This document shows positions 1 through 9,657 of a stretch of 64,000 nucleotides of DNA, piece after piece. Location: the NCBI RefSeq assembly GCF_002802905.1, contig NZ_PEBK01000006.1:62001-126000 (forward strand). Direction: 5' to 3'. Origin of the DNA: Bifidobacterium simiarum. GTDB taxonomy: Bacteria > Actinomycetota > Actinomycetes > Actinomycetales > Bifidobacteriaceae. A program made the translations under genes and the position numbers. Within the stretch, counting starts at the first letter, position 1. Each line of letters begins with the position of its first letter. The notes beneath the pieces are model-generated. The model made no database searches. It was not told the DNA's origin and saw only the letters and a list, made by a program, of their open reading frames with translations.

Positions 1-1920
1 ATCCGCGCCTCGTACCCACTGCATCCGGAGCTGCTGGACCGCCTGTACGAGGACTGGTCGAGTCTGGAGAGCTTCCAGCGCACACGCGGCGTGCTGACGC
101 TGGTGTCGTCCATCATCCACGAGCTGTGGGCGTCGAACGACTCCAGTCCGCTGATCCTGCCCGGCAACGTGCCGTTGGACTCCGAAACCATCTACTCGAA
201 CCTCGCCCAGTACCTGCCGGACTCGTGGAAGGCCATCATCGACACGGACGTATCCGGTTCGCAGTCCACGGCCGCGCAGATCGACAACGACCGGCCGGCG
301 CTCGGCCAGCGCGCGCTCACCCAGCGCATCTCCCGCACCGTGTTCATGGGCTCCGCGCCACGCGCCGGCCTGCCCAACCGGGGGATCGGCGTGCAGAACG
401 TGTGGCTGGGCACCGCCATGCCCGGCGACGTGTACGGCAACTTCGGCACCGCCGTCAGCCAGCTCGAACAGCGATCCACGTACTTCTTCGTGGAAGGCGC
501 CACCTACCGGTACAGCCTCCAGCCGTCCATCACCAAGACCGCGCGCGACTACGCCGACCGTCTGCGCGAGGACCCGGCCAGCGTCTACAACGAAATCGTC
601 TCCCGACTCCAGTCGGAGGGCGCATCGGGCCATCGCGGCAAGTTCCGCCGAGTCTGCGTCGCACCGGATGGCACCGACGGCATCCCGGACGTCGATCAGG
701 TCACCCTCGTCATCATGCACCCGAAATGGGCCGTCGCCAAGGGCGAAGGCGAATCGTCCGAAGCCAAGCAGTGGGTGCGCGACGCGATCGAACATCGCGG
801 ATCGGCCCAACGCGCCAACCGCAACATGCTCGTGTTCCTCGCCGCCGACCGCAATCTGCTCGGCTTCGCCGAGGACGCAGCCAGATCCTACCTCGGTTGG
901 AAGCGCGTGACCGAGGACGAGGTGCGGCTCAACCTCACCCGTCAGCAGGTCGAACAGGCCAGAAACGCCGTGGCAGGCTTCGACAGGACGTTGAGCGAAC
1001 GCGTACGCAACGCCTACTGCTGGTGCCTCTACCCCGAACAGCTCGACCCCAGAAGCGCCTACCGACTGGCCGACATGCGCATTTCCGACAGCGGCGGCGA
1101 CTCGATGGCCGAACGCACCGGCAGCCGTCTACAGGAAGAGGACGCGCTTAGCGACCACTATGCGCCCGGCACGCTCGGCTACGATATCCACCAGTATCTG
1201 GCGTCCGCATTCGTCGACGGCGTGCTGCCGGCAAAGACGGTATGGGACTGCATCACCCGGTTCCCGTACATGCAGCGTCTGGCCGACCGCGAGGTGTTCG
1301 ATCACGCCATCGAGGACGTGACCAGTGCTGCGATGACCGCCGATGACCGGTTCGCCGTCGCCTCCGGCCGTTACGAAGGATCCGGCCACTTCCAGAACCT
1401 CGTCGTTCCCGGCGTGACCAACACCTCGCAGAAGGCGGTGCATGTCACCGACTCCACGCTCATCGTGGACTGGGATACGGCGATGGCCGATCTGGAGGCA
1501 ACTCGTGCGGAAGAGGAAGAGAGCCGAAACTCCCACGTCGAAACCCAGACGAACGAGCTCACCGACCCCGGTTCCGAACACGAGCGACTGACCGGCCGCC
1601 GCCCGAAACATGTCAGGCCGGGTGAACAGGGGAATCGAACGGAAGAGCCTTCGGAACCGTCAGGTTGCGTGATGCCAACGGTGGCCAAAAAGACCCGCTA
1701 CTACGGCACCGTCAGCCTCGATCCGGATTCGCTCAACCGTGACCTCGCCCGCATCAACGAGGGAATCCTCGACCAGCTGCGGCTCGCCGGCGCCACAATC
1801 TCCCTCAGTCTGGAGATCCTCGCCGAGGAACCCAACGGCTTCGACAAGAACGCCATCCGCATCATCGACGGCAACGCCGGAAACCTCAACTTCGGCAACT
1901 CCGGATTCGAAGAGGACTGA
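1..1920 (+). CDS. DUF499-family ATPase, anti-phage-associated type (5' truncated by window edge)
   Basis: The reading frame is open from base 1, so the N-terminus with the expected P-loop lies outside the window; 639 residues are visible. The first residues carry the DUF499 hallmark (YPLHPEL...LYEDWSSLESFQRTRGVL). The C-terminus ends in the family-like pattern RYYGTVSLDPDSLNRD ... GFEED. DUF499 proteins are large ATPases often found in phage-defence loci beside DUF1156 methylases or in BREX-like clusters; the partners would lie upstream. A low-complexity Glu/Ser/Thr-rich linker occupies about 490-560. A GC-rich hairpin follows the stop. The family assignment is good; the defence role is inferred from the family. 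Confidence 0.8.
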   Translation: MRASYPLHPELLDRLYEDWSSLESFQRTRGVLTLVSSIIHELWASNDSSPLILPGNVPLDSETIYSNLAQYLPDSWKAIIDTDVSGSQSTAAQIDNDRPALGQRALTQRISRTVFMGSAPRAGLPNRGIGVQNVWLGTAMPGDVYGNFGTAVSQLEQRSTYFFVEGATYRYSLQPSITKTARDYADRLREDPASVYNEIVSRLQSEGASGHRGKFRRVCVAPDGTDGIPDVDQVTLVIMHPKWAVAKGEGESSEAKQWVRDAIEHRGSAQRANRNMLVFLAADRNLLGFAEDAARSYLGWKRVTEDEVRLNLTRQQVEQARNAVAGFDRTLSERVRNAYCWCLYPEQLDPRSAYRLADMRISDSGGDSMAERTGSRLQEEDALSDHYAPGTLGYDIHQYLASAFVDGVLPAKTVWDCITRFPYMQRLADREVFDHAIEDVTSAAMTADDRFAVASGRYEGSGHFQNLVVPGVTNTSQKAVHVTDSTLIVDWDTAMADLEATRAEEEESRNSHVETQTNELTDPGSEHERLTGRRPKHVRPGEQGNRTEEPSEPSGCVMPTVAKKTRYYGTVSLDPDSLNRDLARINEGILDQLRLAGATISLSLEILAEEPNGFDKNAIRIIDGNAGNLNFGNSGFEED

Positions 1921-1929
1921 CAGTACGCT

Positions 1930-1959
1930 GCGGCCGGCATCATGGTACGGCCGGCCGCA
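1930..1959 (+). terminator. GC-rich hairpin after DUF499 gene
   Basis: Inverted repeat TGCGGCCGGC / GCCGGCCGCA with a 10-base loop, starting about 10 bases after the stop codon. There is no T-run, so it is a hairpin of terminator type rather than a proven intrinsic terminator. Confidence 0.45.
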
Positions 1960-1964
1960 ACGGC

Positions 1965-2009
1965 AACCGCCTAGACCGTAACCGCCTAGACTGCGACCGC
2001 CTAGAACAG
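1965..2009 (-). repeat. 15-bp tandem repeat (x3) containing the SRAP gene stop codon
   Basis: Three adjacent copies with core ACCGCCTAGA start at 1966, 1981 and 1996. The last copy contains the TAG stop of the minus-strand SRAP gene. Because 15 is a multiple of three, the two extra TAG codons are in frame with the gene. See the finding on stop-codon repeats. Confidence 0.85.
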
Positions 2010-2783
2010 TCTCGGCTGTTCCGGGCGGATGAGCGGGGCGATGAGACTGCGGTCGTGCGGGCTGGCCTCCGGCTCGGGCAGGGGTGCGACCTCGTGGAAG
2101 CGAAGGCGGCGGGAGAGGTCGGTGCCGCGCTCGCGGACCGGTTCCAGCAGGGTGTTGCCGTCGATCGTGGGGTTCAGCCATGCGGCGGTCATGTCCGCCG
2201 GCACCAGCATGGGCATGCGGTCGTGCACGGTGGACGGCCCGTCGACGGCCGGGCAGGTGACGATCGTGGCGGTGAGCCTCCACGGGCCGCCGGCGGGATC
2301 CCGCCACCACGAATACAGTCCTGCCATCGCCAGCGTGCCTGCCATCGTCAACGTGCCGTCATGGGATCCGTTGTCAGGCGAGTCGCCGGACGCATCAGTG
2401 CCATCGTGTGCATGGAAGTCGGGCGCGTGGAAGTAGAACGGGCGGCGTCCATGCCACTCGTAGTATCCGGTGGCGGGGATGATCGCCCGCATATGGCGTG
2501 TGGATTCGGCGAACGTGGGTTTGCTTCCCGCCGACTCCACGCGGGCGTTGTATGTGGGGTAGGGCAGTTCGAAGGTCATGCTGTGGCGGGGGATGAGCGA
2601 CCAGTGCGCTCCGGTCAGGTACCGCCGGCCGTCCCGTCCCTGCGCCACGAGCGCGATGCGTTGCCTCGGCGCGAAATCATACGATGGCGCCGGCAGGGCG
2701 GCGGCGTCGATCCCATCGTCGTCCACGTCGAAGAGCCGGGCGGCGGCGTCCCAGTCCAGATCAAGGGCGAATCGTCGGCACAT
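2001..2783 (-). CDS. SRAP-domain protein (SOS response-associated, HMCES/YedK family)
   Basis: 260 residues. The N-terminal MCRRFA puts the conserved catalytic cysteine at position 2, which in this family is exposed after Met removal and crosslinks to abasic sites in single-stranded DNA. Other family landmarks are the FAPRQ strand, GAHWSLIPRH, NARVE and CYEW-like GYYEWHG (Glu of the active site). The protein shields abasic sites from strand breakage. A 40-residue insertion (about 125-165) carries an internal 18-bp coding duplication at 2320-2355, giving TLTMAG/TLAMAG. The start is fixed by the Cys2 requirement. Located between the DUF499 gene and a holin-like gene, both plausible damage or defence contexts. 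Confidence 0.88.
   Translation of the reverse strand: MCRRFALDLDWDAAARLFDVDDDGIDAAALPAPSYDFAPRQRIALVAQGRDGRRYLTGAHWSLIPRHSMTFELPYPTYNARVESAGSKPTFAESTRHMRAIIPATGYYEWHGRRPFYFHAPDFHAHDGTDASGDSPDNGSHDGTLTMAGTLAMAGLYSWWRDPAGGPWRLTATIVTCPAVDGPSTVHDRMPMLVPADMTAAWLNPTIDGNTLLEPVRERGTDLSRRLRFHEVAPLPEPEASPHDRSLIAPLIRPEQPRLF
2320..2355 (-). repeat. 18-bp in-frame coding duplication in the SRAP gene
   Basis: CCTGCCATCG(C/T)CA(G/A)CGTG occurs twice back to back (2320-2337 and 2338-2355), differing at two bases. It duplicates six residues in a probably unconstrained insertion. Confidence 0.8.
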
Positions 2784-2842
2784 GCTCCACCTCAGTCATC
2801 GTTCGGCTGTGTCATCGTCCAACGGAACCTGCTGGTAGCCGC

Positions 2843-3208
2843 CTAGTCGCCGATCACGGCGTTGACGATGCCGGAGACGATCGACATGATCAGCGAGCCG
2901 AGCACCGCCCACAGGAACCCGTGGATGATCACGCCCACGTCGAACAGCGTCATCGCCAGCCATGAGGCGAGTTCCATGAGCAGCCAGTTGAGCACCAGCG
3001 CGAACAGGCCGAAGCTCAGCAGGGAGATCGGCAGGGCGATCAGATGCACGATCGGTTTGATCGACGCGTTGATGAGCGCCAGAAACAGGGCGAACGCGGC
3101 GATGCCGAGAATCGGCGGCTTGCCGACCGCCTCCATGCCGGGCAGCAGCGCCACCATCACGCCCGCCGCGATCGTCAATACCAGCCATCGGGAAAGAAAT
3201 CGACTCAT
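2843..3208 (-). CDS. Phage holin family 4-like small membrane protein
   Basis: 121 residues from the chosen start MSRFLSRW at 3208; a longer frame to 3322 adds an unlikely charged leader. Four hydrophobic segments with the typical motif FALFLALINASIKPIV and a conserved NWLLMELASWL stretch match the phage_holin_4_2/YvlD family. These are chromosomal membrane proteins of unknown role, named only by similarity to holins. It is 60 bases from the SRAP gene on the same strand and may be co-transcribed. It diverges from the DUF2316 gene with about 107 bases between the starts. Confidence 0.75.
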   Translation of the reverse strand: MSRFLSRWLVLTIAAGVMVALLPGMEAVGKPPILGIAAFALFLALINASIKPIVHLIALPISLLSFGLFALVLNWLLMELASWLAMTLFDVGVIIHGFLWAVLGSLIMSIVSGIVNAVIGD

Positions 3209-3315
3209 ATCCCGATTATGCCACCGTCGATCACACCGCTCCCGATCAGGAGTGGCGGTAGGATAAGGCCGGCTGCCGGAACCACGGCTGCCAGAGTCAC
3301 AGGGAGGATCCGCAT

Positions 3316-3633
3316 ATGTCACTGACCACGGCGCAACGTGCCGCCACCATCCGCGAATTCCGGGAGAATATGCGTCGTCTGGGACTGGACGCCGACGACA
3401 TCGGCCGTGCGTTCCACGTCCCCGGCACCGTCATCGAGACCATCGTCAATCTGGAATCGGGCGTACTGGAATACCCGTGGATCATCCGCGGATACCTGCT
3501 CGACCGGGCCGCCGAGCAGGACGTCGAGCTCACGCCGTTCACCGCATTGCGCGGCGACCCGCACGACTATTGGTTCCTCGACGGCAGGGTGATCGACGCC
3601 GCCGTGATCGACGCCGACTCCGTCGGACGCTGA
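3316..3633 (+). CDS. DUF2316 family protein
   Basis: 105 residues. It matches DUF2316 along its length: MSLTTAQRAATIREF start, a putative helix-turn-helix-like core (LDADDIGRAFHVPG), LESGVLEYPWIIRGYL, then PFTALRGDPHDYWFLD. The function of the family is not established. GGAGGATCCGCAT provides the ribosome site. The tail after WFLDGR consists of short tandem duplications at DNA level (15 bp at 3589-3618, then 16 bp spanning the stop), so the C-terminus VIDAAVIDADSVGR appears to be a recent extension of the family core. It lies 196 bases upstream of the Jet operon in the same direction. Confidence 0.8.
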   Translation: MSLTTAQRAATIREFRENMRRLGLDADDIGRAFHVPGTVIETIVNLESGVLEYPWIIRGYLLDRAAEQDVELTPFTALRGDPHDYWFLDGRVIDAAVIDADSVGR

Positions 3634-3642
3634 CTCCGTTCG
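3589..3642 (+). repeat. Tandem duplications building the DUF2316 tail and stop codon
   Basis: GTGATCGACGCCG(C/A)C occurs at 3589-3603 and 3604-3618. It runs into a second duplication, GACGC(C/T)GACTCCGT, at 3610 and 3626, in which one C-to-T difference creates the TGA stop. Confidence 0.75.
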
Positions 3643-3659
3643 GCATTGACGCCTCGCCC

Positions 3660-3711
3660 GGGTCTGTCGGTTCCGCAGGGCCTGTCGGTTTTGCAGGGTC
3701 TGTCGGTTCCG
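3660..3711 (+). repeat. 18-bp tandem repeat (about 3 copies) upstream of jetA
   Basis: Unit GGG(T/C)CTGTCGGTTCCGCA, copies at 3660, 3678 and 3696, in the DUF2316-jetA gap. No regulator can be assigned. It could be an operator array or simply slippage-derived sequence. Confidence 0.75.
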
Positions 3712-3829
3712 GTCCCGCAGGCCATGCCGACGTATGCTAGGTTCTATACCGACGTCGGTGGCCGTGGAGGCTTACACCCCGCCGACGGTCATGGAATCGG
3801 GCGGAACGGAACGGGAAAGAGGACTGCCG

Positions 3830-5398
3830 TTGGGTGAGATCAGACGGGAGATGGAGCGGCTCAGACCGGTCTACGAAACGGGGGTACTCCGTCTGCTCCT
3901 GCGGCCGAATTCGATGATCTACGTGGCGTTGCTGCGCTCCGCCTTCGACCCGCTCACCGGTGAGCTGCCGAGGGAGATCCTCGAGGACCGGTTCGTCCAG
4001 GGGCTGGACGCCCTGATCGAGTCCGGTGACGTCACGCTCAGGGACGACGAGACCACGACCGACGCCGCGAGCCGGATCCTCGCCGAACTCACCCGCGAAG
4101 GCGACGGCGACTACGCGTGGCTGGCCAATTCGTTGGACGTCGCCTCGCACCGCTTCCTCTATCGGCTCACCGCACGCGCCCACCGGGCGATCGAGGCGCT
4201 CGACCGGCTCGAGGACGACACCCGTACGCTGTCCGGCGCGCAGGCCAACAGCATCATCATGGAGATCGAGCACGCCCGCATGAAGCTGACCGCCGACCCG
4301 GCCGAACGCATCGACCTGCTCACCCGGGAGATCGAGGACCGCCAACGCCAGATCGAGCGCATCCGCAGCGGCGAAACCCATCCGCAGCTGGACGGTCAGC
4401 AGGTGGAGGACATCATCGCCGTGGTGCACAACACCCTGCGCGGCGTGCCCATCGACCTGCGCGAACTCGCCCTGACCGAGCGTGACAACGGCGACATGCT
4501 GCGCCGCCGCATGCAGTCGGGCACCATGACCGTGGACGAGATCCTCACCACCTACCACGACGAATACCGCCGATCCTTCCGCGAGTCCGACAGCGGCCGG
4601 CGTTTCGAGGACGCCTTCCAGGTGATCGTCACCGACGAGGGGCGCCGGCAGATCGACGACGCCATGCGGTCCATCGCGAAGACCCCGTATCTTGCGGGCG
4701 AATCGAGGACGTTGCTCAATCAGGTCAAGGCCGAACTCGCCCGCATCTACGACGGCATCGAGGACGTGCGCCGGCAGATGCGCGTCTCCGACGAAGCCGT
4801 CAGCCGGCTCGTCCGCCAGCAGACCGACACCCGGTACCGTACGATGCTCAGCCGCCTCAACCGGCTGTTCGTCACCCTCAACACCGAAGCCAGAAACACC
4901 CCCGACGATCCGGCCACGCCATACCATACCGACGTGGGGTCGGTCCGTCTCGCCGGACTGCCCACGCGGCCCGCACGCGCCATGACTCGCAGTGCGACAC
5001 CCGGCCTGACGGAGCAGGACGCCCCCGTCGGCAAGGCCCCGGACCTTACGGCCATGATCGAGATCGGCGGACCGAGACTGAAGCATATGACCGCGCTGAT
5101 CGGCCGCGACCCATACGCCGTGCGCACCGACGACGGCGCCGTGGACGTGGCGGCCAGCTTCAACCGGCTGCCCGAGATGGAACGTCGGGAAAGCGAGATC
5201 ATCGGCTTCCTCGGTGCACTGCACGCCAGCCGTGCCGATGCCGAACGTGCTGATACCGACTGCGGCGATGCCGGAAGAGCCGCCGCCGACACCGTCATAT
5301 GGCACTGCGTCTCGATTGACGGCACCCCGCGCCTGTGGCGTACCCGGCCGATCCTCGCCACGCCCGAAACCCTCGCCGCCATCGAACAGGAAGGATGA
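3830..5398 (+). CDS. jetA: JetA-like condensin kleisin subunit (DUF3375, MksF/MukF analogue)
   Basis: 522 residues from TTG 3830, chosen because AAAGAGG lies 7 bases upstream; an ATG at 3734 would add 32 unsupported residues. The N-terminal winged-helix-like region begins [21 protein letters not shown] long helical middle follows ([57 protein letters not shown]) and then a C-terminal domain, the DUF3375/JetA layout. In Wadjet and MksBEF systems this kleisin-type protein links the two SMC heads. Its stop overlaps the jetB start (ATGA). The C-terminal part (about 390-500) is Ala/Asp-rich and less conserved-looking. First gene of a coupled three-gene operon. Confidence 0.82.
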   Translation: MGEIRREMERLRPVYETGVLRLLLRPNSMIYVALLRSAFDPLTGELPREILEDRFVQGLDALIESGDVTLRDDETTTDAASRILAELTREGDGDYAWLANSLDVASHRFLYRLTARAHRAIEALDRLEDDTRTLSGAQANSIIMEIEHARMKLTADPAERIDLLTREIEDRQRQIERIRSGETHPQLDGQQVEDIIAVVHNTLRGVPIDLRELALTERDNGDMLRRRMQSGTMTVDEILTTYHDEYRRSFRESDSGRRFEDAFQVIVTDEGRRQIDDAMRSIAKTPYLAGESRTLLNQVKAELARIYDGIEDVRRQMRVSDEAVSRLVRQQTDTRYRTMLSRLNRLFVTLNTEARNTPDDPATPYHTDVGSVRLAGLPTRPARAMTRSATPGLTEQDAPVGKAPDLTAMIEIGGPRLKHMTALIGRDPYAVRTDDGAVDVAASFNRLPEMERRESEIIGFLGALHASRADAERADTDCGDAGRAAADTVIWHCVSIDGTPRLWRTRPILATPETLAAIEQEG

Positions 5399-6159
5399 CG
5401 AACCCCATCATGACCACCGAATCAGCTGAACGGGTCGAATCAGCCGAACAGACCGAATCCGACGCCGCAGGGGCCTCCAACCCCGAAGCCCTGTTCGAAG
5501 GCGACACCAGCGACATGCCCGCCGACGCCCGCATGGCCGCCATCGCCCTCAAACGAGACCGCTACATCAGCGGGGACCTGTACGACATCGCCCGCGACAA
5601 CATCGATGCCGTCACCCGATCGCTCAACGACGACCTGCTCGTCCCCGTGACCGACACCCGCTACCGCATCATGTACGCCACGCCCGTCAACGAGCCAGGA
5701 CTGACGATGCGCGCGCTCAAGACCCGCGTCAGCCTCACCCGCGAGGAGGCCTCCCTGCTGGCGTTCCTGCGCATCCGCGTCCTCGAATACGACAATGTGC
5801 GTACCGAGGCCGACCAGTGGCTGGTCAGCTTCGAGGAGATCCGCGCCGCCCTGACCACGGGGGCCGGATACCTCGCCGGCCGCAACGACGAGGAGGGCGT
5901 GATGCGCAAGCTCTCGATCACCGTCTCCACGATGATCACCTACGGGTACCTCGAACGGCTGGACGACCAGGACGGCATGTACCGCATCACCCCGCTGGTG
6001 CCGGTCGTGCTGGACCGCGAACTGGCCGACCTGTGGCTCGGCGAGGCCGATCGTACGCCGGGCGGGGGAGCCGCCGATGCGGCACCACAGCAGACGATGA
6101 CACCGCAGCAGACGACACAGGGGCAGCCCGCACGACGGCAGGAGGACACCGACCGATGA
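5395..6159 (+). CDS. jetB: JetB-like condensin subunit (DUF4194, MksE/MukE analogue)
   Basis: 254 residues from ATG 5395, which overlaps the jetA stop by four bases and has AGGAAGG upstream; ATG 5410 is an alternative. The first 50 residues are acidic and partly made of 18-bp coding repeats ([12 protein letters not shown]). The DUF4194 core (about 50-215) is a tandem winged-helix protein: [69 protein letters not shown]. In the homologous complexes it binds the kleisin. The C-terminal tail is Gln/Thr-rich. The jetC start overlaps its stop (ATGA), implying translational coupling. Confidence 0.82.
   Translation: MTNPIMTTESAERVESAEQTESDAAGASNPEALFEGDTSDMPADARMAAIALKRDRYISGDLYDIARDNIDAVTRSLNDDLLVPVTDTRYRIMYATPVNEPGLTMRALKTRVSLTREEASLLAFLRIRVLEYDNVRTEADQWLVSFEEIRAALTTGAGYLAGRNDEEGVMRKLSITVSTMITYGYLERLDDQDGMYRITPLVPVVLDRELADLWLGEADRTPGGGAADAAPQQTMTPQQTTQGQPARRQEDTDR
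5419..5454 (+). repeat. 18-bp in-frame coding duplication in jetB N-terminus
   Basis: GAATCAGC(T/C)GAAC(G/A)G(G/A)(T/C)C occurs at 5419-5436 and 5437-5454, with a third partial copy starting at 5455. Confidence 0.75.
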
Positions 6160-9100
6160 GACAGGACATGCAGATCGTCGCCGACCGCTGGATGCTGGAA
6201 AGCCGGCGGATCGTCAACTGGGGCTCCTATGACGGCTACCACGAATTCCGCCCCTCCACCGCCGACGCCAACCCCGTCACCCTGCTCACCGGCGCCAGCG
6301 AATCCGGCAAGTCCACGCTCGTCGACGCCCAGATCTCGCTGCTGTACCCCACGGGCACCCCGTTCAACAAGGCCTCCAACACCGGACGGTCCGAACGCAA
6401 CGACTACACGTATCTGCGCGGCATGCTGGGCGTCAGCGACGGCGGGGACGCGGACCGGCCGATCTATCTGCGCGGCCGCGCCGCCGACGGCTCCCCGCAG
6501 GCCGTATGGGGCGCCATCGTGGACACCTACGTGAACCGCAACGGCGGCGAACGCCTCTCCTGCGGCAAGTTCCTCTACTGCGCCGCCGGGGACGCCCGCA
6601 ACGACCTGCGTCGGCAGTACGTCGTCTCGTCCGAGCCCATCGATCCCAGGCTCATGGACGCCCATCGCGACACCCCGTTCACCGCCGCGCAGATCAGGGC
6701 CACCTACCCGGGATGCCTCACCTTCCCCAACGCCGAGGCCTTCCATGCCCACATCTGGCGCATCATGGGGCTCAGCGCCGAGGCCTGCCGCATGCTGCAC
6801 CGCATCCAATCCTCCGACGCCCCCTCCCGGCTGGACGACATCTTCAAGCAGGGCGTGCTCGGCGTGCCCGAAGCCCTGACCCTCGCGCGCGCCGCCGTCG
6901 ACGACTACGAACGCTACGACGAGAACTTCCACAGCATCGAGGACAAGATGCGCCGCATGGCGCTGCTGCGCGACGTGAAGGACGCCTACGGGCGCTACGA
7001 ACGGGCCGACGATGACGCCGGGGCATGGGCTCGCGTGGACCCGGACTCAGAGACGGGCTTGGCGGCCATACGGGAGTGGACGCGGCGGCGCATGGCCGGA
7101 GAGGTCAGGGAGCGGATCCCCGTGGATGAGCGGGACCGTGACGAACATGCCCGCGAACTCGAGCTGGCGAGGCGCGAGGCGAAGGAACTGCAGGACCGAA
7201 TCGACGAGATCGGCGTGCGGATGCGCGGCCTTGACGGTGGCGACCTGCACCGGCTGGAGACCGAGCTCGATCAGGCGAAGGACGCGGCCGCCGAGGCGCA
7301 GGCCCTGCGCGGTCGGCTCGGGGACCGGTTCCGTGCCGCCGGGCTGGACATGCCGCAGGACGGCGAATCCTGGGATCGGACAAGGCGGGAGCTGGCCGGG
7401 TCCGAGGAACGATACGCCGACGAGATGGAGCGGCTCGAACATGAGCGCGACGGCGTCATCGGCGAGCGCGGTCGGATCGAGGACCGGCTCGCGTCGCTGA
7501 GGCGGGACCGGGACCGTCAGCGGTCTCGGCGTACGCGCATCACCCAGTCGATGGACGAGTCCCGCGCCCTGCTGGCCAAGGCGGTGGGGCTGCCCGCCGA
7601 GGAGCTGCCGTATGTGGCCGAGCTCATGGACGTGCGCGAGGAGGACGAGCAGTGGCGTACCGCCATGAACGTGGCGTACGGGCAGATCGCCAGGACGATT
7701 CTGGTGGATCGCCGGCATGAGGAGGGGTTCGCCGCGAAGGTGAGCGGCATCGATCCGTCGCTGATGCCACGGCGGACGTGGACGTTCGTGGACACCGGGA
7801 CGGCTGGTTTTGAGGATGCGGATGCGGTCGACGTCGGGGACGGGCATGAGGCCGATGAGGACGGCGGATGGCTGTCCGACCGGCTGCGGTATCGCGAGGA
7901 CTCCCCGTTCCGCGACTGGGTGCGGACGCGTACCCGGTCCGCGCGGTTCGACGCCCGGTGCGTGGAGGCCATCGACGATGCGAACCGTGACGAACGGCAG
8001 GTGCAGCGTGACGGGCAGATCAAGTCGTCGGATCGCGGCTACCACGGTACGAAGGGCATGCACGCGATCATCGGGTTCGTGAACGAGTCGTATCTCGATC
8101 AGCTGCAGCGGCGGATCGACGAGGTCGAGGACGGGCTGCATGAGGCCGACGGCCGGTATCGCGACGTCAGGGAACGGATCGGTGCGCTCCGGGCGCGGCA
8201 TGAGCTGGCCGATCGGCTGGCGTACACGACGTGGGACAAGGTGGACGAGGACGGTGCCCGCCGTCGCGTCGCCGAGCTCGCCGAACGGATCGACGAGCGT
8301 CGGGAGGATCCCGAGATGTCGCGGCTCGCCGAACAGCGGGACCGGCTGGTTCGCCGGCGTGACGAGGCGAGCCGGCGGGTCACCCGCGTCGAATCCGACC
8401 TCGACGCCACGGACGCGGCCCTGGAGGCGGCCCGGCGGTGGATGGAATCCCATGGGGCCGGTCCGGATGGGGACAAGACCGGCGATGCCGGACTGTCCGA
8501 GGAGATCGTCGGGACGATGGCGGAGGCGTATGAGCGCGGTCTTTCCGGCGTGCTGCGGTCCGAGGACCGCGCGCACGTCATCGTCGGCGTCGGCGGCACG
8601 GGGGAGACGTTCGGCGTCAGGCTCGTCGCCGGTATCGCCGATGACGTGCGCGGGCGGATCGCCTCGCTGCGGCGGGGCGCCGACGAGGCGAGGGCGTCGG
8701 TGGAGCTGCGCATGGCCTCCTATCGGGAACGGTATGCGCCGGACGACGATGCGCTGACCGACGACATCGGGGACTACCGGTTCTACCTTGATGAGCTGAA
8801 CGGTCTGGAGGCCCTGGCGGCCACGGATGCCACGGACGGGGAGTACGCCAACTGCCTGGACAAGCTGCTCATGGACTTCACCCAGCTCAACCGTGCGATC
8901 GACACCGATGCCAGGGACATCGACGATCAGCTGGAGCGCATCAACGCGATGCTGGTCGGCCAGCGGTTCGGTCCGAGGCATGGCAGCCTGTCGCTGCATG
9001 CCGACGTGCGTCGTCCCGATCCGACGTTCACCGGGCAGCTCAGGCGTGTGATGAACCGGCTCGAGGCCCGTCGCCGGGGTGCCGATGAGACCGACGGTGC

Positions 9101-9635
9101 GGGCGATGACGGCGACGTCCGCCGGCTGTTCGCCTCCTGCGCCCCGATGATCGAACGGCTCCGTCAGGAGCTCGATCAGGTGCGTGACGCGAACGGCATC
9201 AGGAGCTACGGGGCGAGGAACCTCGATCCGCGCTGCCGGTCGTCGTTCCATGCGATCGTGCATCACGAGGACGGCCCGGACGAACGCATCTCCTCCACGG
9301 GCGGACGCTCCGGCGGCGCCCTGCAGGAGCTGACTTCGTTCGTCTACGGTGCGGCGCTGATCTATCTGCTCGGCGGCGGCATGAGCGGCCAGCCCACCTA
9401 CGCCACGCTGTTTCTCGACGAGGCGCTGATCAAGGCCGACGGACGGTACACGCAGCGCGCGCTGTCGGTGCTGCCGAGGCTCGGGTTCCAGGTCATCGTC
9501 TCCGCGCCGGAAAGCAAGACCGCGGAGATCCTCGGCGTGGCCGACAGGGCGTACGTGGCCTACCGGGATCTCGACACGGGCCGCTCCTACCTGCAGGAGG
9601 CGTCGCTGGAGACGGCCGACGACGCAGCCGCCTAG
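6156..9635 (+). CDS. jetC: JetC-like SMC/MukB-family condensin ATPase (MksB analogue)
   Basis: 1159 residues from ATG 6156, overlapping the jetB stop. Head elements are visible at both ends. Walker [10 protein letters not shown] is at residues 46-54. Near the C-terminus come the ABC signature region [14 protein letters not shown] and Walker B TLFLDEAL, then a switch-like [11 protein letters not shown]. The centre is coiled coil (for example [21 protein letters not shown]), interrupted around 450-630 by a probable hinge. It is the loop-extruding ATPase of Wadjet/Mks systems, acting with JetA and JetB. The expected next gene, jetD (DUF3322/DUF2220 Toprim nuclease), is absent: a convergent dehydrogenase gene follows after 16 bases. 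Confidence 0.87.
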   Translation: MRQDMQIVADRWMLESRRIVNWGSYDGYHEFRPSTADANPVTLLTGASESGKSTLVDAQISLLYPTGTPFNKASNTGRSERNDYTYLRGMLGVSDGGDADRPIYLRGRAADGSPQAVWGAIVDTYVNRNGGERLSCGKFLYCAAGDARNDLRRQYVVSSEPIDPRLMDAHRDTPFTAAQIRATYPGCLTFPNAEAFHAHIWRIMGLSAEACRMLHRIQSSDAPSRLDDIFKQGVLGVPEALTLARAAVDDYERYDENFHSIEDKMRRMALLRDVKDAYGRYERADDDAGAWARVDPDSETGLAAIREWTRRRMAGEVRERIPVDERDRDEHARELELARREAKELQDRIDEIGVRMRGLDGGDLHRLETELDQAKDAAAEAQALRGRLGDRFRAAGLDMPQDGESWDRTRRELAGSEERYADEMERLEHERDGVIGERGRIEDRLASLRRDRDRQRSRRTRITQSMDESRALLAKAVGLPAEELPYVAELMDVREEDEQWRTAMNVAYGQIARTILVDRRHEEGFAAKVSGIDPSLMPRRTWTFVDTGTAGFEDADAVDVGDGHEADEDGGWLSDRLRYREDSPFRDWVRTRTRSARFDARCVEAIDDANRDERQVQRDGQIKSSDRGYHGTKGMHAIIGFVNESYLDQLQRRIDEVEDGLHEADGRYRDVRERIGALRARHELADRLAYTTWDKVDEDGARRRVAELAERIDERREDPEMSRLAEQRDRLVRRRDEASRRVTRVESDLDATDAALEAARRWMESHGAGPDGDKTGDAGLSEEIVGTMAEAYERGLSGVLRSEDRAHVIVGVGGTGETFGVRLVAGIADDVRGRIASLRRGADEARASVELRMASYRERYAPDDDALTDDIGDYRFYLDELNGLEALAATDATDGEYANCLDKLLMDFTQLNRAIDTDARDIDDQLERINAMLVGQRFGPRHGSLSLHADVRRPDPTFTGQLRRVMNRLEARRRGADETDGAGDDGDVRRLFASCAPMIERLRQELDQVRDANGIRSYGARNLDPRCRSSFHAIVHHEDGPDERISSTGGRSGGALQELTSFVYGAALIYLLGGGMSGQPTYATLFLDEALIKADGRYTQRALSVLPRLGFQVIVSAPESKTAEILGVADRAYVAYRDLDTGRSYLQEASLETADDAAA

Positions 9636-9657
9636 CGTTCGCGAACCCTGCCTAGCG
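9630..9657. repeat. GCCTAGCG direct repeat serving as stop on both strands
   Basis: GCCTAGCG at 9630-9637 and 9650-9657. The palindromic CTAG lets the first copy terminate jetC (plus strand) and the second terminate the convergent dehydrogenase gene (minus strand). Confidence 0.7.

Noticed and set aside
1660-2310. 216-residue minus-strand frame antisense to the DUF499 gene end and overlapping the SRAP gene
   Set aside because: Arg/His/Pro-rich composition typical of antisense frames in GC-rich DNA; the SRAP and DUF499 frames carry the real motifs.
2843-3208. Holin-like gene as evidence of a prophage
   Set aside because: No integrase, terminase, capsid or lysin gene nearby; the family is widespread on chromosomes.
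7047-9266. 739-residue minus-strand frame inside jetC
   Set aside because: It is a shadow of jetC, with no domain and no ribosome site; jetC has Walker A, signature and Walker B.
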